NCBI GenBank assembly: GCA_013339765.2
Contig: CM023454.1
Coordinates: 149,649,309 to 149,713,308, forward strand
Direction of reading: 5' to 3'
Source: Haemaphysalis longicornis
Lineage: Eukaryota; Arthropoda; Arachnida; Ixodida; Ixodidae
Length of the DNA: 64,000 bases
A program made the position numbers and the translations under genes. The stretch's first letter is position 1. Each line of letters begins with the position of its first letter. The notes under the pieces are model-generated. The model did not search any database. It had not been told where the DNA came from and worked only from the letters and a program-made list of their open reading frames with translations. Positions 1-12,700 of the stretch are shown in pieces.

Positions 1-703
1 GACGACAAAGAAAACGGCCAAGCGCGAGCACTGTTTGGTCGACTTTGTGCGTTCTTTAATTGGCTTCCAACTTGCGCTATTTTTCATCTGCGTGTTTCAA
101 CAGAATTCTGAAAGTCCACATCTAACTCCGAAGGTGATAAACCGCCGCCCCGTTTTGCTTCGTGTACCTATAGCGTGCAAAGAGACCGTAGATTCTGTTC
201 TTGTTGCAAAGTTAAAGTCGTCGCCCACTCTTGAGTGCTTTGCTGATAGTGTGTTTTTGAATTTAAATAGGGGCTGATCAGTAGTCCTTTCCACCTTGTT
301 GAACGTTGAAACAGCAGTTCTTCGAACAGCTACTCCTAAGCGCGCTATGCCCAGGTACACTACCGAAGATTGCCGAGGTTCAGCTTTTTCGCAATGCACT
401 TGACGGAGTGATTGCTGTGCACAAGGGAACAGGTTTTGCGAGTAACTGATCCCTTAGTATGACTAGTTCGAACAATTAAAACCTTGAATTGCCTGAGTTG
501 CGGACCACAATTCTGGCTCAATTTTTATTACAGACGTTGGCATCAGCCTACTTTGTCGCTTTGTTGCCAGTATTTTAGATCCATTGAACGAAAGCAGACA
601 TTTTCAGGTGTGTTGCTAATGCTCTCTCTTGCCTGCAGTATTTGGGATCTTTTGCGGGTTTTAAGTCCAACGGCAACGTACCTGCCCTCTGCATTACTTT
701 CAG
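1..703. other. Unassigned 5' flank of the protease-homologue gene
   Basis: No recognisable protein domain, RNA gene or repeat is visible here. Open frames on both strands at 35-399 lack convincing starts and resemble no family I know. A good splice acceptor (pyrimidine-rich, ending CAG) ends at 638 and another ends at 703; either could start the first exon seen downstream. The signal-peptide exon expected for a secreted protease homologue was not found here and may lie left of the window. Confidence 0.4.
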
Positions 704-1566
704 AGCCGCCAGTTGGCGTACCTTCACCTGAAAATGCATTCGGTGGCGGCCCTGTCGGGAACCCACCTCCTCCCGTAAGTGGGCCAGGGTACCCTGTCCC
801 ACCGGTGGTGCCCGAATTTCCTGGCCAAGCAGTAGAGAAGCCGCCGCCTCTACCCGCCGTACCTAACGGGCCTGTCTACCCCTTGGAGAGGCCACCCGCG
901 GACAGCATTGGGGGCTCCCCAGGTGGCTACCCCGTAGTAAAACCACCCGAGGTCGCACCAGGTAGCGGCTACCCGGACGGCAAACCTCTACCAGACGGTC
1001 CTGTACAAGGTGGCTACCCCGCAGTGAAACCACCAGAGGTTGTACCAGGTAGTGGCTACCCCGACGGCAAACCACCTCTACCAATTCTACCAGACGGTCC
1101 TGTACAAGGCGGCTACCCCGCAGTGACACCACCAGAGGTTGTACCAGGTAGTGGCTACCCCGACGGCAAACCACCTCTACCAATTCTACCAGACGGTCCT
1201 GTACAAGGCGGCTACCCTGCAGTGAAACCACCAGAGGTTGTACCAGGTAGTGGCTACCCCGACGGCAAACCACCTTTACCAATTCTACCAGACTCCGACG
1301 TCGAGAAACCCCACGGAGTACCGGGTAGCCCTGGCTCGGTAGACGCGCCTCTTCCACCTGGAGAGCCCGACGGAAAGCCCCCGCCTGAAGGGCCGCTAGT
1401 GGAGGGCTATCCCGAGCCTCAGCTTCCACCGCTACCTAAGCTGCCACCCGTGGACGGAACACCGCAAGGTTCACCTCCGCCCTTCACGCCTTCGTCCTGG
1501 CAGTATGCGCAGTGTGGCCTCCCTAACAAGCGACCAGCATCTCTCCGCGGCACTTTCCCCTGGCAG
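704..1566 (+). CDS. Exon: proline-rich region and start of protease-like domain
   Basis: The exon is open throughout and ends in TGG CAG before the donor GTGAGC. The acceptor is either the CAG ending at 703 or the one ending at 638; both are in frame with what follows, and the 703 site has the better pyrimidine tract and coincides with the start of the proline-rich composition. The product is very rich in Pro and Gly (PPVG, GYPAVKPP and PDGKPPLP motifs). The last 25 or so residues change character to QYAQCGLPNKRP...FPWQ, the cysteine and strand that open many arthropod S1 domains. The GC-rich antisense frame at 863-1429 is a shadow of the repeat. Confidence 0.8.
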
Positions 1567-2490
1567 GTGAGCCGGTCACATTCGAACTCTGCAGCGTCTA
1601 AGAAGCAAAGAGGCCATATTTTATTCATTGAAGAGATTGCTTTGTAGTGGTAACAATGATGCAAATTTCATCGCAAACATAAAAGAGAAATTGAGATAAT
1701 AGAGAAATAATATCAGCATCATTCTTTCATCCGCCAACCGCTCATTGCGTTTTTTTAAAGCACAGACTAAAACATGCTCCGTCTAACCTCCGCAAACTTG
1801 CATACAGAACTGTCATCAGACCTAAAATTGAATACGCATCTGTCATTTGGGACCCTGACAAAGCATACTTAGTTGACCAAATTGAATCCCTTCAAAATCG
1901 AGCCGTTTGTTTCATCTTTCCAGACTATTCACGTCATACCAGTGGCAGGGCTCTAAAACTTCGCGCATCTTTACCAATCCTATCACATCGGCGTAAAGTA
2001 TCACGTTTATCATTGTTTCATAAACTGTACCATCACTCTTCTCTTCATCCTGATTTCTTTTCTTCGTCACCGACCATCTTTCCCCGACGGGACCATGCCT
2101 TAAAAGTGACACGTGTGAAATGCCACACTTCCAAATATTCACAATCCTTCATACCTCGCACAATTGTGGATTGGAATGCCCTACCATATCACATCGTAAA
2201 TTTAACAGATCCTACGAAATTCCAAGAACTTTTAAATACATACTTCGTATGTTAACTTTATTAAAAGTGCTTTTATAGGTTTAAGAGTAGTTTCGAGATT
2301 TTTTTGTTTGTTTTCCCTCTTTCTTGCTTTCTTTTTCTTTCTTGCCTCGCACCAGCTTGTACTTACTTGTTTGCCTTTTAACGTGCTGTAAGTGCTCTTT
2401 TTTGTTCGTCTTCAATGTATCCCGCCCCCTATGTAATACCCTCCTAGTGCGGGCCTTTGGGTGTATTTTTGAATAAATAAATAAATAAAA

Positions 2491-2541
<51 letters not shown>

Positions 2542-5300
2542 AAAGAGATGCAGAAGTGGTGACTCCATAGTCACCTTCCAGCAATGACGTCGGAGCACCT
2601 TGTTTGTGCGACTGGCGATGGCCGGCATGAGCCATCACCAGGAAACATGACTGGATCAGGTTAATGTTAATTTCCTTGATCATATTACTCGAATGAAAAT
2701 GCGTTGTTACTACGTTGATAACTATGTTTAATAGCTAGCCCATATCACATCACTAATGACCACAACACGACATTACGGGGCGAAATTTGAACCTTTTTCA
2801 CTACTTATAGCCTTTTCTCAGGTAAAAGGTCTCTTTCGTGGCTGATAAAAGGTAGTTCATTGCAATTGACCAAAGTTGTAGTTCGCCTCCATGGCCCCTT
2901 TGCCGCTGCGGTCGACAACAACGCCTCGCTTTGCTTTCGACTCCGCAGGCCACGCTTGCGAAGAAGGTGGGCGGCTCAAAACGCTACTTCTGCGCCTCAA
3001 CCCTCGTGTCACCCAAGCACGTCCTGGCTCCTGGCCACTGCGTGGCAAAACTAGCGTAAGTGCTGCCAGACGGGTTTTTCTCCGCCTGCCTTCCTGCTGT
3101 CTCGTTTACGAGAGCACAGAAAAGGTAAACTTTACTTCCCGCTCGCGCGTAATTGGGAAACCACAAAAAATGCGCCTGGCCTCGCGCAATGGCACAAACC
3201 TTATAGTGCCTCTTAACCCTGTTACAACCAACGAACTAAACCCCTTGTGATGAATGGCAACGTAAGTGATTGGCCGCGAAAGTGAGCCAGCAGAGCGACA
3301 GCGACGATGACGAGGAAGAGGAGCCGCGCGTAAGTGATCGCGGAAGCTGGTACGCGAACGGCTGGAAGCCAAGCGGCGGAACAGGGCGAGGTTGCGTGGG
3401 AACTACCCCGTGGGACGCTTGGTCCACGGGCCACCTGGAGCACAACCGTCGCTGCCCTCTGCCAAGGCTCGAGGGCGCGTCTGGGCGCCGTCATCGTGGC
3501 GCTGGTGTGCCGACTGCTGTCGTTCCGGTCAGGCTGTTGGGCGCTGCCGTTCCTGCTGTTGGAGCCGTTAGAAACGCGTCGCGACTGAGCGTGAGCTAAC
3601 TTGCCTATTGGGCATTGCTCTGGGACCTTCCCAACTACGAGACTATTTTGTGTACCTTCTAACTACGGGCTGCGCGTCCGTGTGACCCAAGCCCGTCCTG
3701 TCTATAACATCTCAGCGTCTACAGTCCTGTGCCTGTCATTAGTCCTCTTAAATATAGTCTTCGACGTGTTAACCAGTGGTCTTCTCTCTGCCTGTGTGGT
3801 CCTCGGCCCATTCATAACAAAAGTGGCGAGCCTGCCAGGATCCCACCCATAATATCTGCAGAAAGTTGAGTGCTGTGAGAACACGTCAATGAAGACTAGC
3901 ATGGATGTGGAGAAGCTAGTTTCGATAGGGACGGAGCTGGGTCTCTCAGGACTGGCACTTCGCCAGTGGATCGACACCCAGAGGGCGGAGCAGCGCGCAG
4001 AGAGGGCAGCTGAAAGAGAGGCACTCCGTGAAGCCGCACAATGCGAAATGCGCACAATGCGCACAATGCACCCCTTACACAGTTTCAGATAAATTTGCGT
4101 GCGAGCGACACAATTTTTCCTTAGGTGGTCGGTCAGTGGTGAAATGGAAATGTTGGTGCATTCCTCTGAAGCAAAAGTGGGGTGTGAATGCCCCCTAACA
4201 GAGACAGTTCCCCTAGATCCCTACAAAGGTAACTGACACCTCTTTAGACAAGGCGAACAGTATAGGTGCTGGCGAGAAGCTATAGTACCGCTGCGAATCC
4301 GGATCATTTCTTTTGAAACGCCTACTTTTTCCGCAATATTGCTGGTAAGACTAGAGAAGGGTGTTCCTAGAGCTCTGTCTGAGCTGAGCTTTCGGTAATT
4401 TGCTATTTACGCTTGCTCAGAGTAAAATAACATCAACGAAAAGCATACTACCTGACGGCATTTTAAAAAAAATTCCCCCGCATTTCCCCGAGGGGGAGAA
4501 TGTGAAAGTGCGAATGCACGGTTGTCGGCCCGCTTGCGGCGCTTGCGCTCGGCCCCCGCAGCCCACCGCCTCGCCGCCTTCTCTTCCATCTCTTCCATCG
4601 GGTTTGTAGTATCACGTGTACACCACGCAGTTATCAATCCGCTATAACGCCGCTGAGTCGCCAACGCACGCCGCTGACGACGTAGTTTGAATGCGTTAAA
4701 GATATAAGGCGCGTCACTAACGCTGATATCACGTCGCGTCCGTGGCTTGGTCGGTAGAGCGTCGCGCTGCGGCCGCAAAGTCCGCGGATCGAAACCTGGC
4801 GCCGGATGCTGTTTCTTTATAGAGGAGCACTGCGGACGCCGACGCCGCCGACGCCGGCGGTGGATGGTTTGGGGTCGCTTATTCGCACTTAAAAATCAAA
4901 CGGCAACAGCAACGAAAGGTTCCACTAGATGCCTTTCACGTTCCGCTTGGAACGCTCGTGGAGTAGGGCAACGTGGTTCTTAAACGCTGTAGTAGGGTGC
5001 CTCCGCCGCGCGTCTCCGCCGTACGGCAGCGCTGGCATCGAGCCACCCGACTTGAAGCAGTGGAACGCACGAAAATCAAACTGACTCGATCAAACCTCTA
5101 TCATGTTATCTTGGGAGGAACGAGACAGGAGAGTAACAGCATGAGAGGTGAGCGGGAAAGAGAAGGGAGGCATTTACTTGCCAGGGGCGACAGTCGACTA
5201 TCGTCTTTCGTCGAAATTTGCAACGAAAGGAGCAGATACGTAGCCATTTTTTTAAAAACGGATGTCATTATTCGGATACTTAAGCAACTAGAAAATTTGC

Positions 5301-5331
<31 letters not shown>

Positions 5332-6765
5332 CCCTGTCTGTCTCTCGTTTCAGCCTTCCGGCCCAGAGTCGATTAAATTCGTCAAACAGAACCGTTGCAA
5401 ACTACTAAAACTGGTGGTGAGACTCATACCCCGGTAGTCTCCGGGTTCTTTAAGTTAAGAGTCCACGTTCAATTGGCTTTTTCAATGGCAAATGAAAAAA
5501 AAAATGCAATAACAAGCTCAGAAAAGCTCCAGCTCGCGCTTGATAAAAAGCCAGCAGAAAAAGAGCAGGTCTTCTTGCCGTGCTGTCTGGGCAGAACAAG
5601 AAACAAAAGACCAGGAGATGCGCGGAAAACGGGACGTGTTGGTACATAATCTAGGCACGATAGCGCAGAAAAAGACATAGACAGGGAGCGACACACGACA
5701 AGGTTGATACAATAGGCATATATTGTGTCTCTTTCGAAATAAAACCAGTTGATAGCTCACCGCAGTCTTTGTCGTATGTCTCTCTGTCTTTGTCTTTTTT
5801 GCGATGTTTTGCCTGTATCAAGAGATGCGTGCTGTCTCAACAGATAGCGCGCTAATTGTGCGAAGGCGGTAAAACTGAACTGCATTTGAACGAGGCTTCA
5901 TCCAATTCGTCCCGCTAGGAGCTAGGGGTCGTAGAAGGGCGGGAAAGGGGGGAGCAGAGATCGCAGAAGAAAGGGTTCGTGGCAGGCGACTACCGTCTCT
6001 CGACGACGTTTTCGGTGAAGAAGGAGCAATTATTTTGAGAGACGACCGTATTCATACTCCTAGTGAGAACGGGGCCTTTTCAATCATGTCCGCTCTCTTG
6101 AATAGGTGCGTGCCACGGGTAAGGATGGGGACGTGGGCATGAACGAACTGTTCGATATTTCATGTGCGAAACCAATTTCTGCGAACCCCCTGGGAGGCTT
6201 TCATGCATACATTTTTTTTTGCGTCTATTTGTGGCATTCGTTTTCACCTCGCCGAGACGTATATGCCGTTGCAAAAGGCATTTATGTCCCATCGAGGCCT
6301 GCCAGCAACGCTCAGGGCAACCAAGTACAGCACCATTGAGCGGCGCCGAAGGAAGAGCAGAGCCCTCGGCGCCATCGCAGACGCTCAACTGGGAGGCATT
6401 TCCTCCGCAACTCCGAATCACGCCCGCTTCCTCTCTGTAACACACCAAATGCGCCAAATGCAAAATGGGAGGGGGCAGAAGTCCGACATTTGGGAAATTC
6501 AAATAAAAAGAAAAGGCTCCACTCACTTTCCTAAATGATTCACGATTGTCCTGGTTTGTATAGCTCTGAGGTCCCCATATATTATTCTCCTTTTATCACA
6601 ATTATTTACTTCGCTCTAATTTTACTTAATTTTACCTTCCCTCCAACCTATTAACCTTAAGCTCATTCCTTCCTATTTTCTTTTTTCCTCAATCTATTCA
6701 ACCTCCATCTGAAGACGCGAACACAACCTGTGGGGGGATGAAGCTCTTCAGTATTCATTAAAGCT

Positions 6766-6796
<31 letters not shown>

Positions 6797-9700
6797 GTCT
6801 CTCTCTCCCTTATTCTACTAGGTAGCGGAAACCTTCTTATGGCGTCGTGGTGCCTCAAAATACAATACGATACAGCAGCCGCTTCACCTTTTAGTAGGGA
6901 ATATGGACTTTTCCTTTGTTCACGAACAAGGTGAAAGAGTAAAACAAGCGTCCAATCAGTACTACAGAGGCCTGCCAGTGTCTCATAAGCCGGCACCAGC
7001 AGAATGTTTTAGGGGGACGGTGCAAGTAAGTGGAACGTTTAAAAAGACTTGTTTGATCAAAACAAATTGGCCGCACGTATCTGCTGACATCGCTGCAAAT
7101 GCCGTGGAGAGAGGACATTGCCTACCGCCTCCGCGTCCCTTTTCTTTCCCGAGCAGCTCTCACTCTCTTTACCCCTGCCTCACTCCTCCACGGTTTTCTT
7201 CTGGGCTGAGCGCGAGTTAATGTTGTTCTGCCTCCATTTCCCCGTCAGTGCAAATGGCACGCAGATGTGTACGGGAAAGAAAGGGCGTTAGAGGCCTCAA
7301 TAGGAAACCTTGCAGTGATATCGAAACCAGTGGAGGAGTAATGACGATCATGATGTTCCTCGGTGAACGGCACATACCCAGACAGGGGATGCTATGCACA
7401 CCTCCTTTTCCCGCACTGCGCAAATGTTTATATATACTGACATTGATTGTAACATACGGCAGCCAGATGTCACTGTAACCTGGCGTGGGTATTGCCCGCA
7501 GCAATGTTGAAACCGTTAGCTAGACGGGACCTTTCCTCTAACGCAGTGTCTAGAGTGCCGTCCGACTGCACTCGAGCTGATCGTTGCAGGCATGGCTAGA
7601 GTGCCGTCCGACGACATTCGAATATTTAACACTAGGCTAGCGCAGCCCAAATAGTCTGTCGTGGTAGTGTAGAGGATCCGTGTTAGCTTGTTGATCCCCG
7701 AGTCGGGGGTTCGACACCGGCTGTTGCCTCGGTTGTTTCTTTATTATCATTTGTTTGAAGTGTAATTTTTATGCCTTAGGTTAGTGTTGGTGTTTTAAAT
7801 GATTTCTTTGTGTGTGCGTTAGGTTAGCTTATGTTAAGTTTAGGTTAGGTTGCCTAGCTTTATGTTATCTAGAGCGATGTGCTGCCAGACGCGGCAATTT
7901 TGTAATAAAACGCCGGTGGACGTCGATATAGCGGAGTGTTTATAAAACCGTCGGACGGCAATCTAGACACAGCCTTCCTCTAAAGACTACAGGTTAAAGC
8001 AACGCAACGGTGGTGTTTCTCCTTCAATCAATCTCGGCCTCAGGGCCTAATTCTTTTGGCGTCCGCTATGTCTGGTGACGCAGGAACAACCCCGACGTGC
8101 TGCTGGTTCAACTGGGCAATCTGCTCAAGAACGGTGATCGCAACACGTACGGCGTCCAGAAAGTGACTCTGCACCCCTCTTACGCCGCTGACTCTCCCGC
8201 GAATAATTTGGCGATCATCACGCTACAAAAAGAGGCCATTCTGGATGAGGACGTCCACCCCATCTGCTTGGCTGAAGGCGACGTCGGATTGAACGACGAC
8301 TACGACTGCTTCGCCACAGGGTGGCCCAACAGCGCTTTCAGTAAGTGCACAGCGGTTAGAGAAGTTTCTTTCTGGTGACAGACGCAATGTGTAATCTTAC
8401 TCGAAAGCAGCTGATCGCGTGGTATTCTCGCGCCACGGAGAAATCAAGACGGGTTCACAGCCTTGGGCCGCCGTAAAGTTAATGTAACTCTTCTAAGCTT
8501 GCGCGTGACTTGTGACAGCTTAGTTGCTTAGCGTTCACACCAAAACTACGTGATGGCCTAAACATTGAATAAGTTGCTGGTTACATGGTCAGCAAATTAG
8601 GGAGGAACGCAGTACGGAACTTTTGTTCGTTGTACTTGGCTCATACGAGCAGTAATGAATGTCTGGCATGGCCGGAAAAACTGTTTGCACGGAAACAGCG
8701 ACACTCTGCGAACCTGCACAGGGGCAAAGGACATACGCTAGGAATGAACCACCACAAGGACTGTGCGCAGCGCCAACGTTGACGTTAGGATTGTTTCTCA
8801 CCCGGCGCACAGCTCGAAAACCAGCCTTTCCTACTGCAGGAATGACTTGGCGAACCAACTTCCATAGCTGCATTATACTAGTCGTTTGGAAAAAAAATAT
8901 TTCCGTTTAAGCTCAACCTACTTAGGGAACTTAGTACTGGCCGCGCGTGCCCAAGTGGTTATTTTTGTACTAACGTCAAACATGCACAAACCTTTCTTTG
9001 TAACTGTAAATATGAATTTATTTGCAACATTGAGCGCGTGGCCCGGGGTAAAATTTCGGAAATGATTCCAATAGCGGGTTGCACGCATTTATAGACTGGA
9101 AATATTTGCAGCAGCATCGATTGTACTGTGGAAATCTCTGTGAATCAATGACGATGTATTGAACTAGAATTAAGGTGGCTCTCGAAAAACAAAGAAATAT
9201 CTTCAATATTCTTTTCCATAAGAGTGGCCGGAACTTTTGCTTGTTCCAGCGCAGACAGAATAGAATATAAGTGTCACGCGAGATATTAATTTTATTCCTG
9301 ATTTGAGAAACTTTAAGGAGCAGAGTGTATAACCGTTTCTTCAAGTCGATTTCAACTAAAAGAACTCGAAAGACCTCCCCGAGAGCCCCATATCATACAA
9401 GGATTTGTCAGTGCTATACTTCGAACTGGACATTGCCAACAGACAAGCCGTATTACGAGCTCTTCAATTCTTTCAAACTAATTACTGATCACAACGTAAC
9501 TTCAGTACAAAAGTTAAAAAGTACAGATTACCCGGCTGTACCCGGCCAGGTGCAGGCTTCCCGTGCCGCACCAGCAACTTATCCGCGAGCAACAAACGAT
9601 AGTGCGCCGCGCACAAGCGGGGTCACTGGCGCACTCAGCTTTGTTGCACAAGATGTTCCCGGCAGAACACGACCGCATCTGCCCGTTCTGCAAAAAGACT

Positions 9701-12700
9701 GAAGGCACCCTGCCGCACATACTGGCGGAGTGCACTCAGATCAAGAATCCCCTACCTTCCCTGCCCCTTCCGCTTCCCCCCCTACTCGATCGATGGGAGA
9801 TCTTGATGTCCAGCCCTGACCTATCGACGCAGCAAGAGCTCGCGTCCATGGCCCAGGAGCTATTAGACTCGTATGGGACTTGGGAATAGGGTTCCACCCC
9901 GTCTGACGCCTGCGAGCGTCACCTGAAATGGGCTCAGCGAAAGTTGTTTCTCTCTCTCTCTCTCTCTCTCTCGAAAGTAAATTATTAGTAAATAGATTTT
10001 ATAACATAGCATTTTTATAGTTTTACGGCTTTTTTTTTGTCCACACCTTTAAAGGAGCCATGAAGAGAAAATGCAAGTTTGTTTTATTCGAAAGATTTCG
10101 TGTTTTATAGTGCCCCCAGCGCTTGTCCGGATACAAAAGATGCTGTATTCACTGAGAAATTAATCAATTTCAGTTAAAATTTTGATTTTCCCGCTGAATC
10201 GTTTGTTTTCGGGGTCCGCAATGACATCAGAGGAACGGACCGCTCTGCAATCTAGAGTACCTTGATTCACGCGCCCGCCGTACAGGGTAGAGACATGGAT
10301 ACGATGGCTCCGCCATTTTGGGTCGCTCGCTCGCCGCCAAAGCAAGTCATTGTGTCAAAACCGCGCTAAAATTGTCGCCGCAACGCGGTTCACTGGCGAA
10401 GTTTGAATCATCTTACCTGTTTCGCGTTACTGGGTCTCGTGGAAAACGAAAAGAACAACGTGTTGAGAACGTTGGCCAAATTGCGGCGGCACGGGAGCGT
10501 TCAAAGGGTGGCTCCACTCTGTACGATGATGCTGGTCTCCAGGTGCCCTACGGCACTCTATGCCCTACGGTGTCGTTGTTGCGTTTCTTTACGTTACCTG
10601 AACCTAGATGGCGCCACCAAACCTTGGCAAGCCTTTGGTTTGTTTTTAACCGCATTTAAACCTGGCTTGGTTTTGTTCTGGGAGAAAATAATCGTTCCCT
10701 GACAGTGCTGGCTTGACAAATATGGTCACGTAAGGCACCGCCGCTTGCGTAATCAGCCAGTCTCGCCTGAGACAACCCCAAGCCCCGCAGTGGTGTGCGG
10801 CTAACCAAGCATAGGGCGCGCAGTACCAACAGCAGTACGCATCAGTACTTCGATGTTTACATGTGTTTTCATAACTTCCGCTGTTTTTCCCACTATTCTT
10901 ATTGCTTTGCAAATAATGCGCCCTAAATTTAAGCGTAAATCGCTCGTTCGGCTAGCTTCTAAGCTCTACCTAATTTTCGTCTGCTTGTGCCGGCCTCCGC
11001 CAATCGCAGAGCTGGCTCGAATGACATCATAGGTTCTGTTGCGGGAAATAAGCTGGTTGGTCGCATGGCCATTACCTTTTTTCCAAATTATGTAGCTCAT
11101 TCGAGCTAAGTTTACGTTAGAAGTGGTGTCAGTATGATTCTAACGAGGCAATCTTTTGAATGAACCAAACTTGTGTTTTCTCTTCATGGCTCCCTTAACT
11201 GGGTGTTCTCGTCTCACGCCTGCGCAGAAAGAGCACACACAAGAAGAAGGAAGCGGCACCCATGGAGCGTGGCCTATGCCCCTTTTTTGTTCTACTGTGG
11301 GCTTTTTCAGCGCTATTTCTCTGACCACGTTGAAGCAGCTGGCCACAACTTCAACCTTATTGGCGTTTTTCATTGGGTGAACTATTGGTTGCAGGCTGTG
11401 CTTCGCAGCTGTTCAACTTTTTATATATTTGGGAAATTGTGTTTCAAAATGCATGTAAACTGCCTTTTTTACTTGTTTCACTTTTGCAAGATTAATTAGT
11501 GCCCAATATTTGAGGAGTATGGGATGCCCTCTCCACATACCAAGCTCTTGGGGCAGTGGAGTCATTTTCTGCAGATATACTGGCATAATGAATCTAACAA
11601 AATTGGCTTTTACAATTTGTCGCAAAGTAATTCAAAACAAGATATTCATTCATTACTCAAATTGGTTTTTCTCCGCTAATATTTCTACCCACCTCCTGTC
11701 TTTTCTGTGCAGAAGTCAACCGTTACGAGACGCTGCGTAAGCTGCCAGTTCCAACGATGGCCAACGATGTCTGCCAGGCAAAAGTCAATTCTGAGTCTTC
11801 TCTGGGTCCTGGCTACGCTCTGAACGACCAGTACGTCTGCTGCGCCATGCCGGGGGGCGTCTCCTCCTTCCAGGTTGGTCCAATTCAGGCGTCTTTCCTA
11901 GGTAGAAGAAAGTGGTAGCATGTTCCGGCGCCGTTTCCTTCACCCCGCCTCCAAGTCAAATGTCATCCAGAGACTATTTGAAAAGGCGTAGCGGTTTCCC
12001 CTTGCCTCCTTTTCTCGCCTGGGCATCAACGACCCACCGACGCCCACCTTCTAAGACATTTGAAAACATCTGTTGCCTATTGAATGTTCAAGACTTTGCC
12101 ATCTTATGACACCTGAGCCTTTGATAATACTAAGCATGATACCATCAACAGCACCGCACTCGGCTGAAGACCATAAAGCGCCAAGCACAGTAGAATTGTG
12201 TAGGCAAACAAGCTCATCTTATATTTATGTGGCGGTATTATTATTCGCACGAAGACGAAGGAGGACCAAAAAAACTACATTGTGGCGGTGAAGAACGTGT
12301 TGCTGGGAGGGATGGTTACGGCCTAAAACGATGGTTAAAGGGATAAATTGAATAAAGGGTGCAAACGCGCTGGCCTGTATGGATAGATTACGGTGCCGAG
12401 AATTTAAATACACCATTCCTGCGGCCAGCCCTTGTTCAATAAGGGAGAAAACGCCAGAAACGCGAAAACAGGCGACGTCGCCTCGCACACTTTGGGTACG
12501 ACGGCTTGTGACATCGCTACCGCTGTGAACGGCGAGAGCGAATTGGAGAAGCCGCTATAAACAGTTTCCTCAAATGAACAGTGCCCAAGTGGTTGAGCAC
12601 GTGCATTAAATGTAAATTAAACCTTTCCGTGTGCTGATGTAATGTAAAAAGCACAGACTACAGCTCTTATCCACAACGAGAGAGGCTACTTCCCTCACGC

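Noticed and set aside
863..1429. 188-residue - strand frame rich in LVQPLVVSL repeats
   Set aside because: Antisense shadow of the 99-bp coding repeat in the protease homologue; the sense frame has cysteine and splice-phase support.
2281..2683. - strand frames rich in FIYLFIYL that look like membrane proteins
   Set aside because: They are translations of the (AAAT)n tail of the LINE.
7780..7860. TTAGG motifs as a telomere or interstitial telomeric array
   Set aside because: The motifs are few, imperfect and not tandem over any length, and recur in the related element at 16.4-16.5 kb, so they belong to the repeat.
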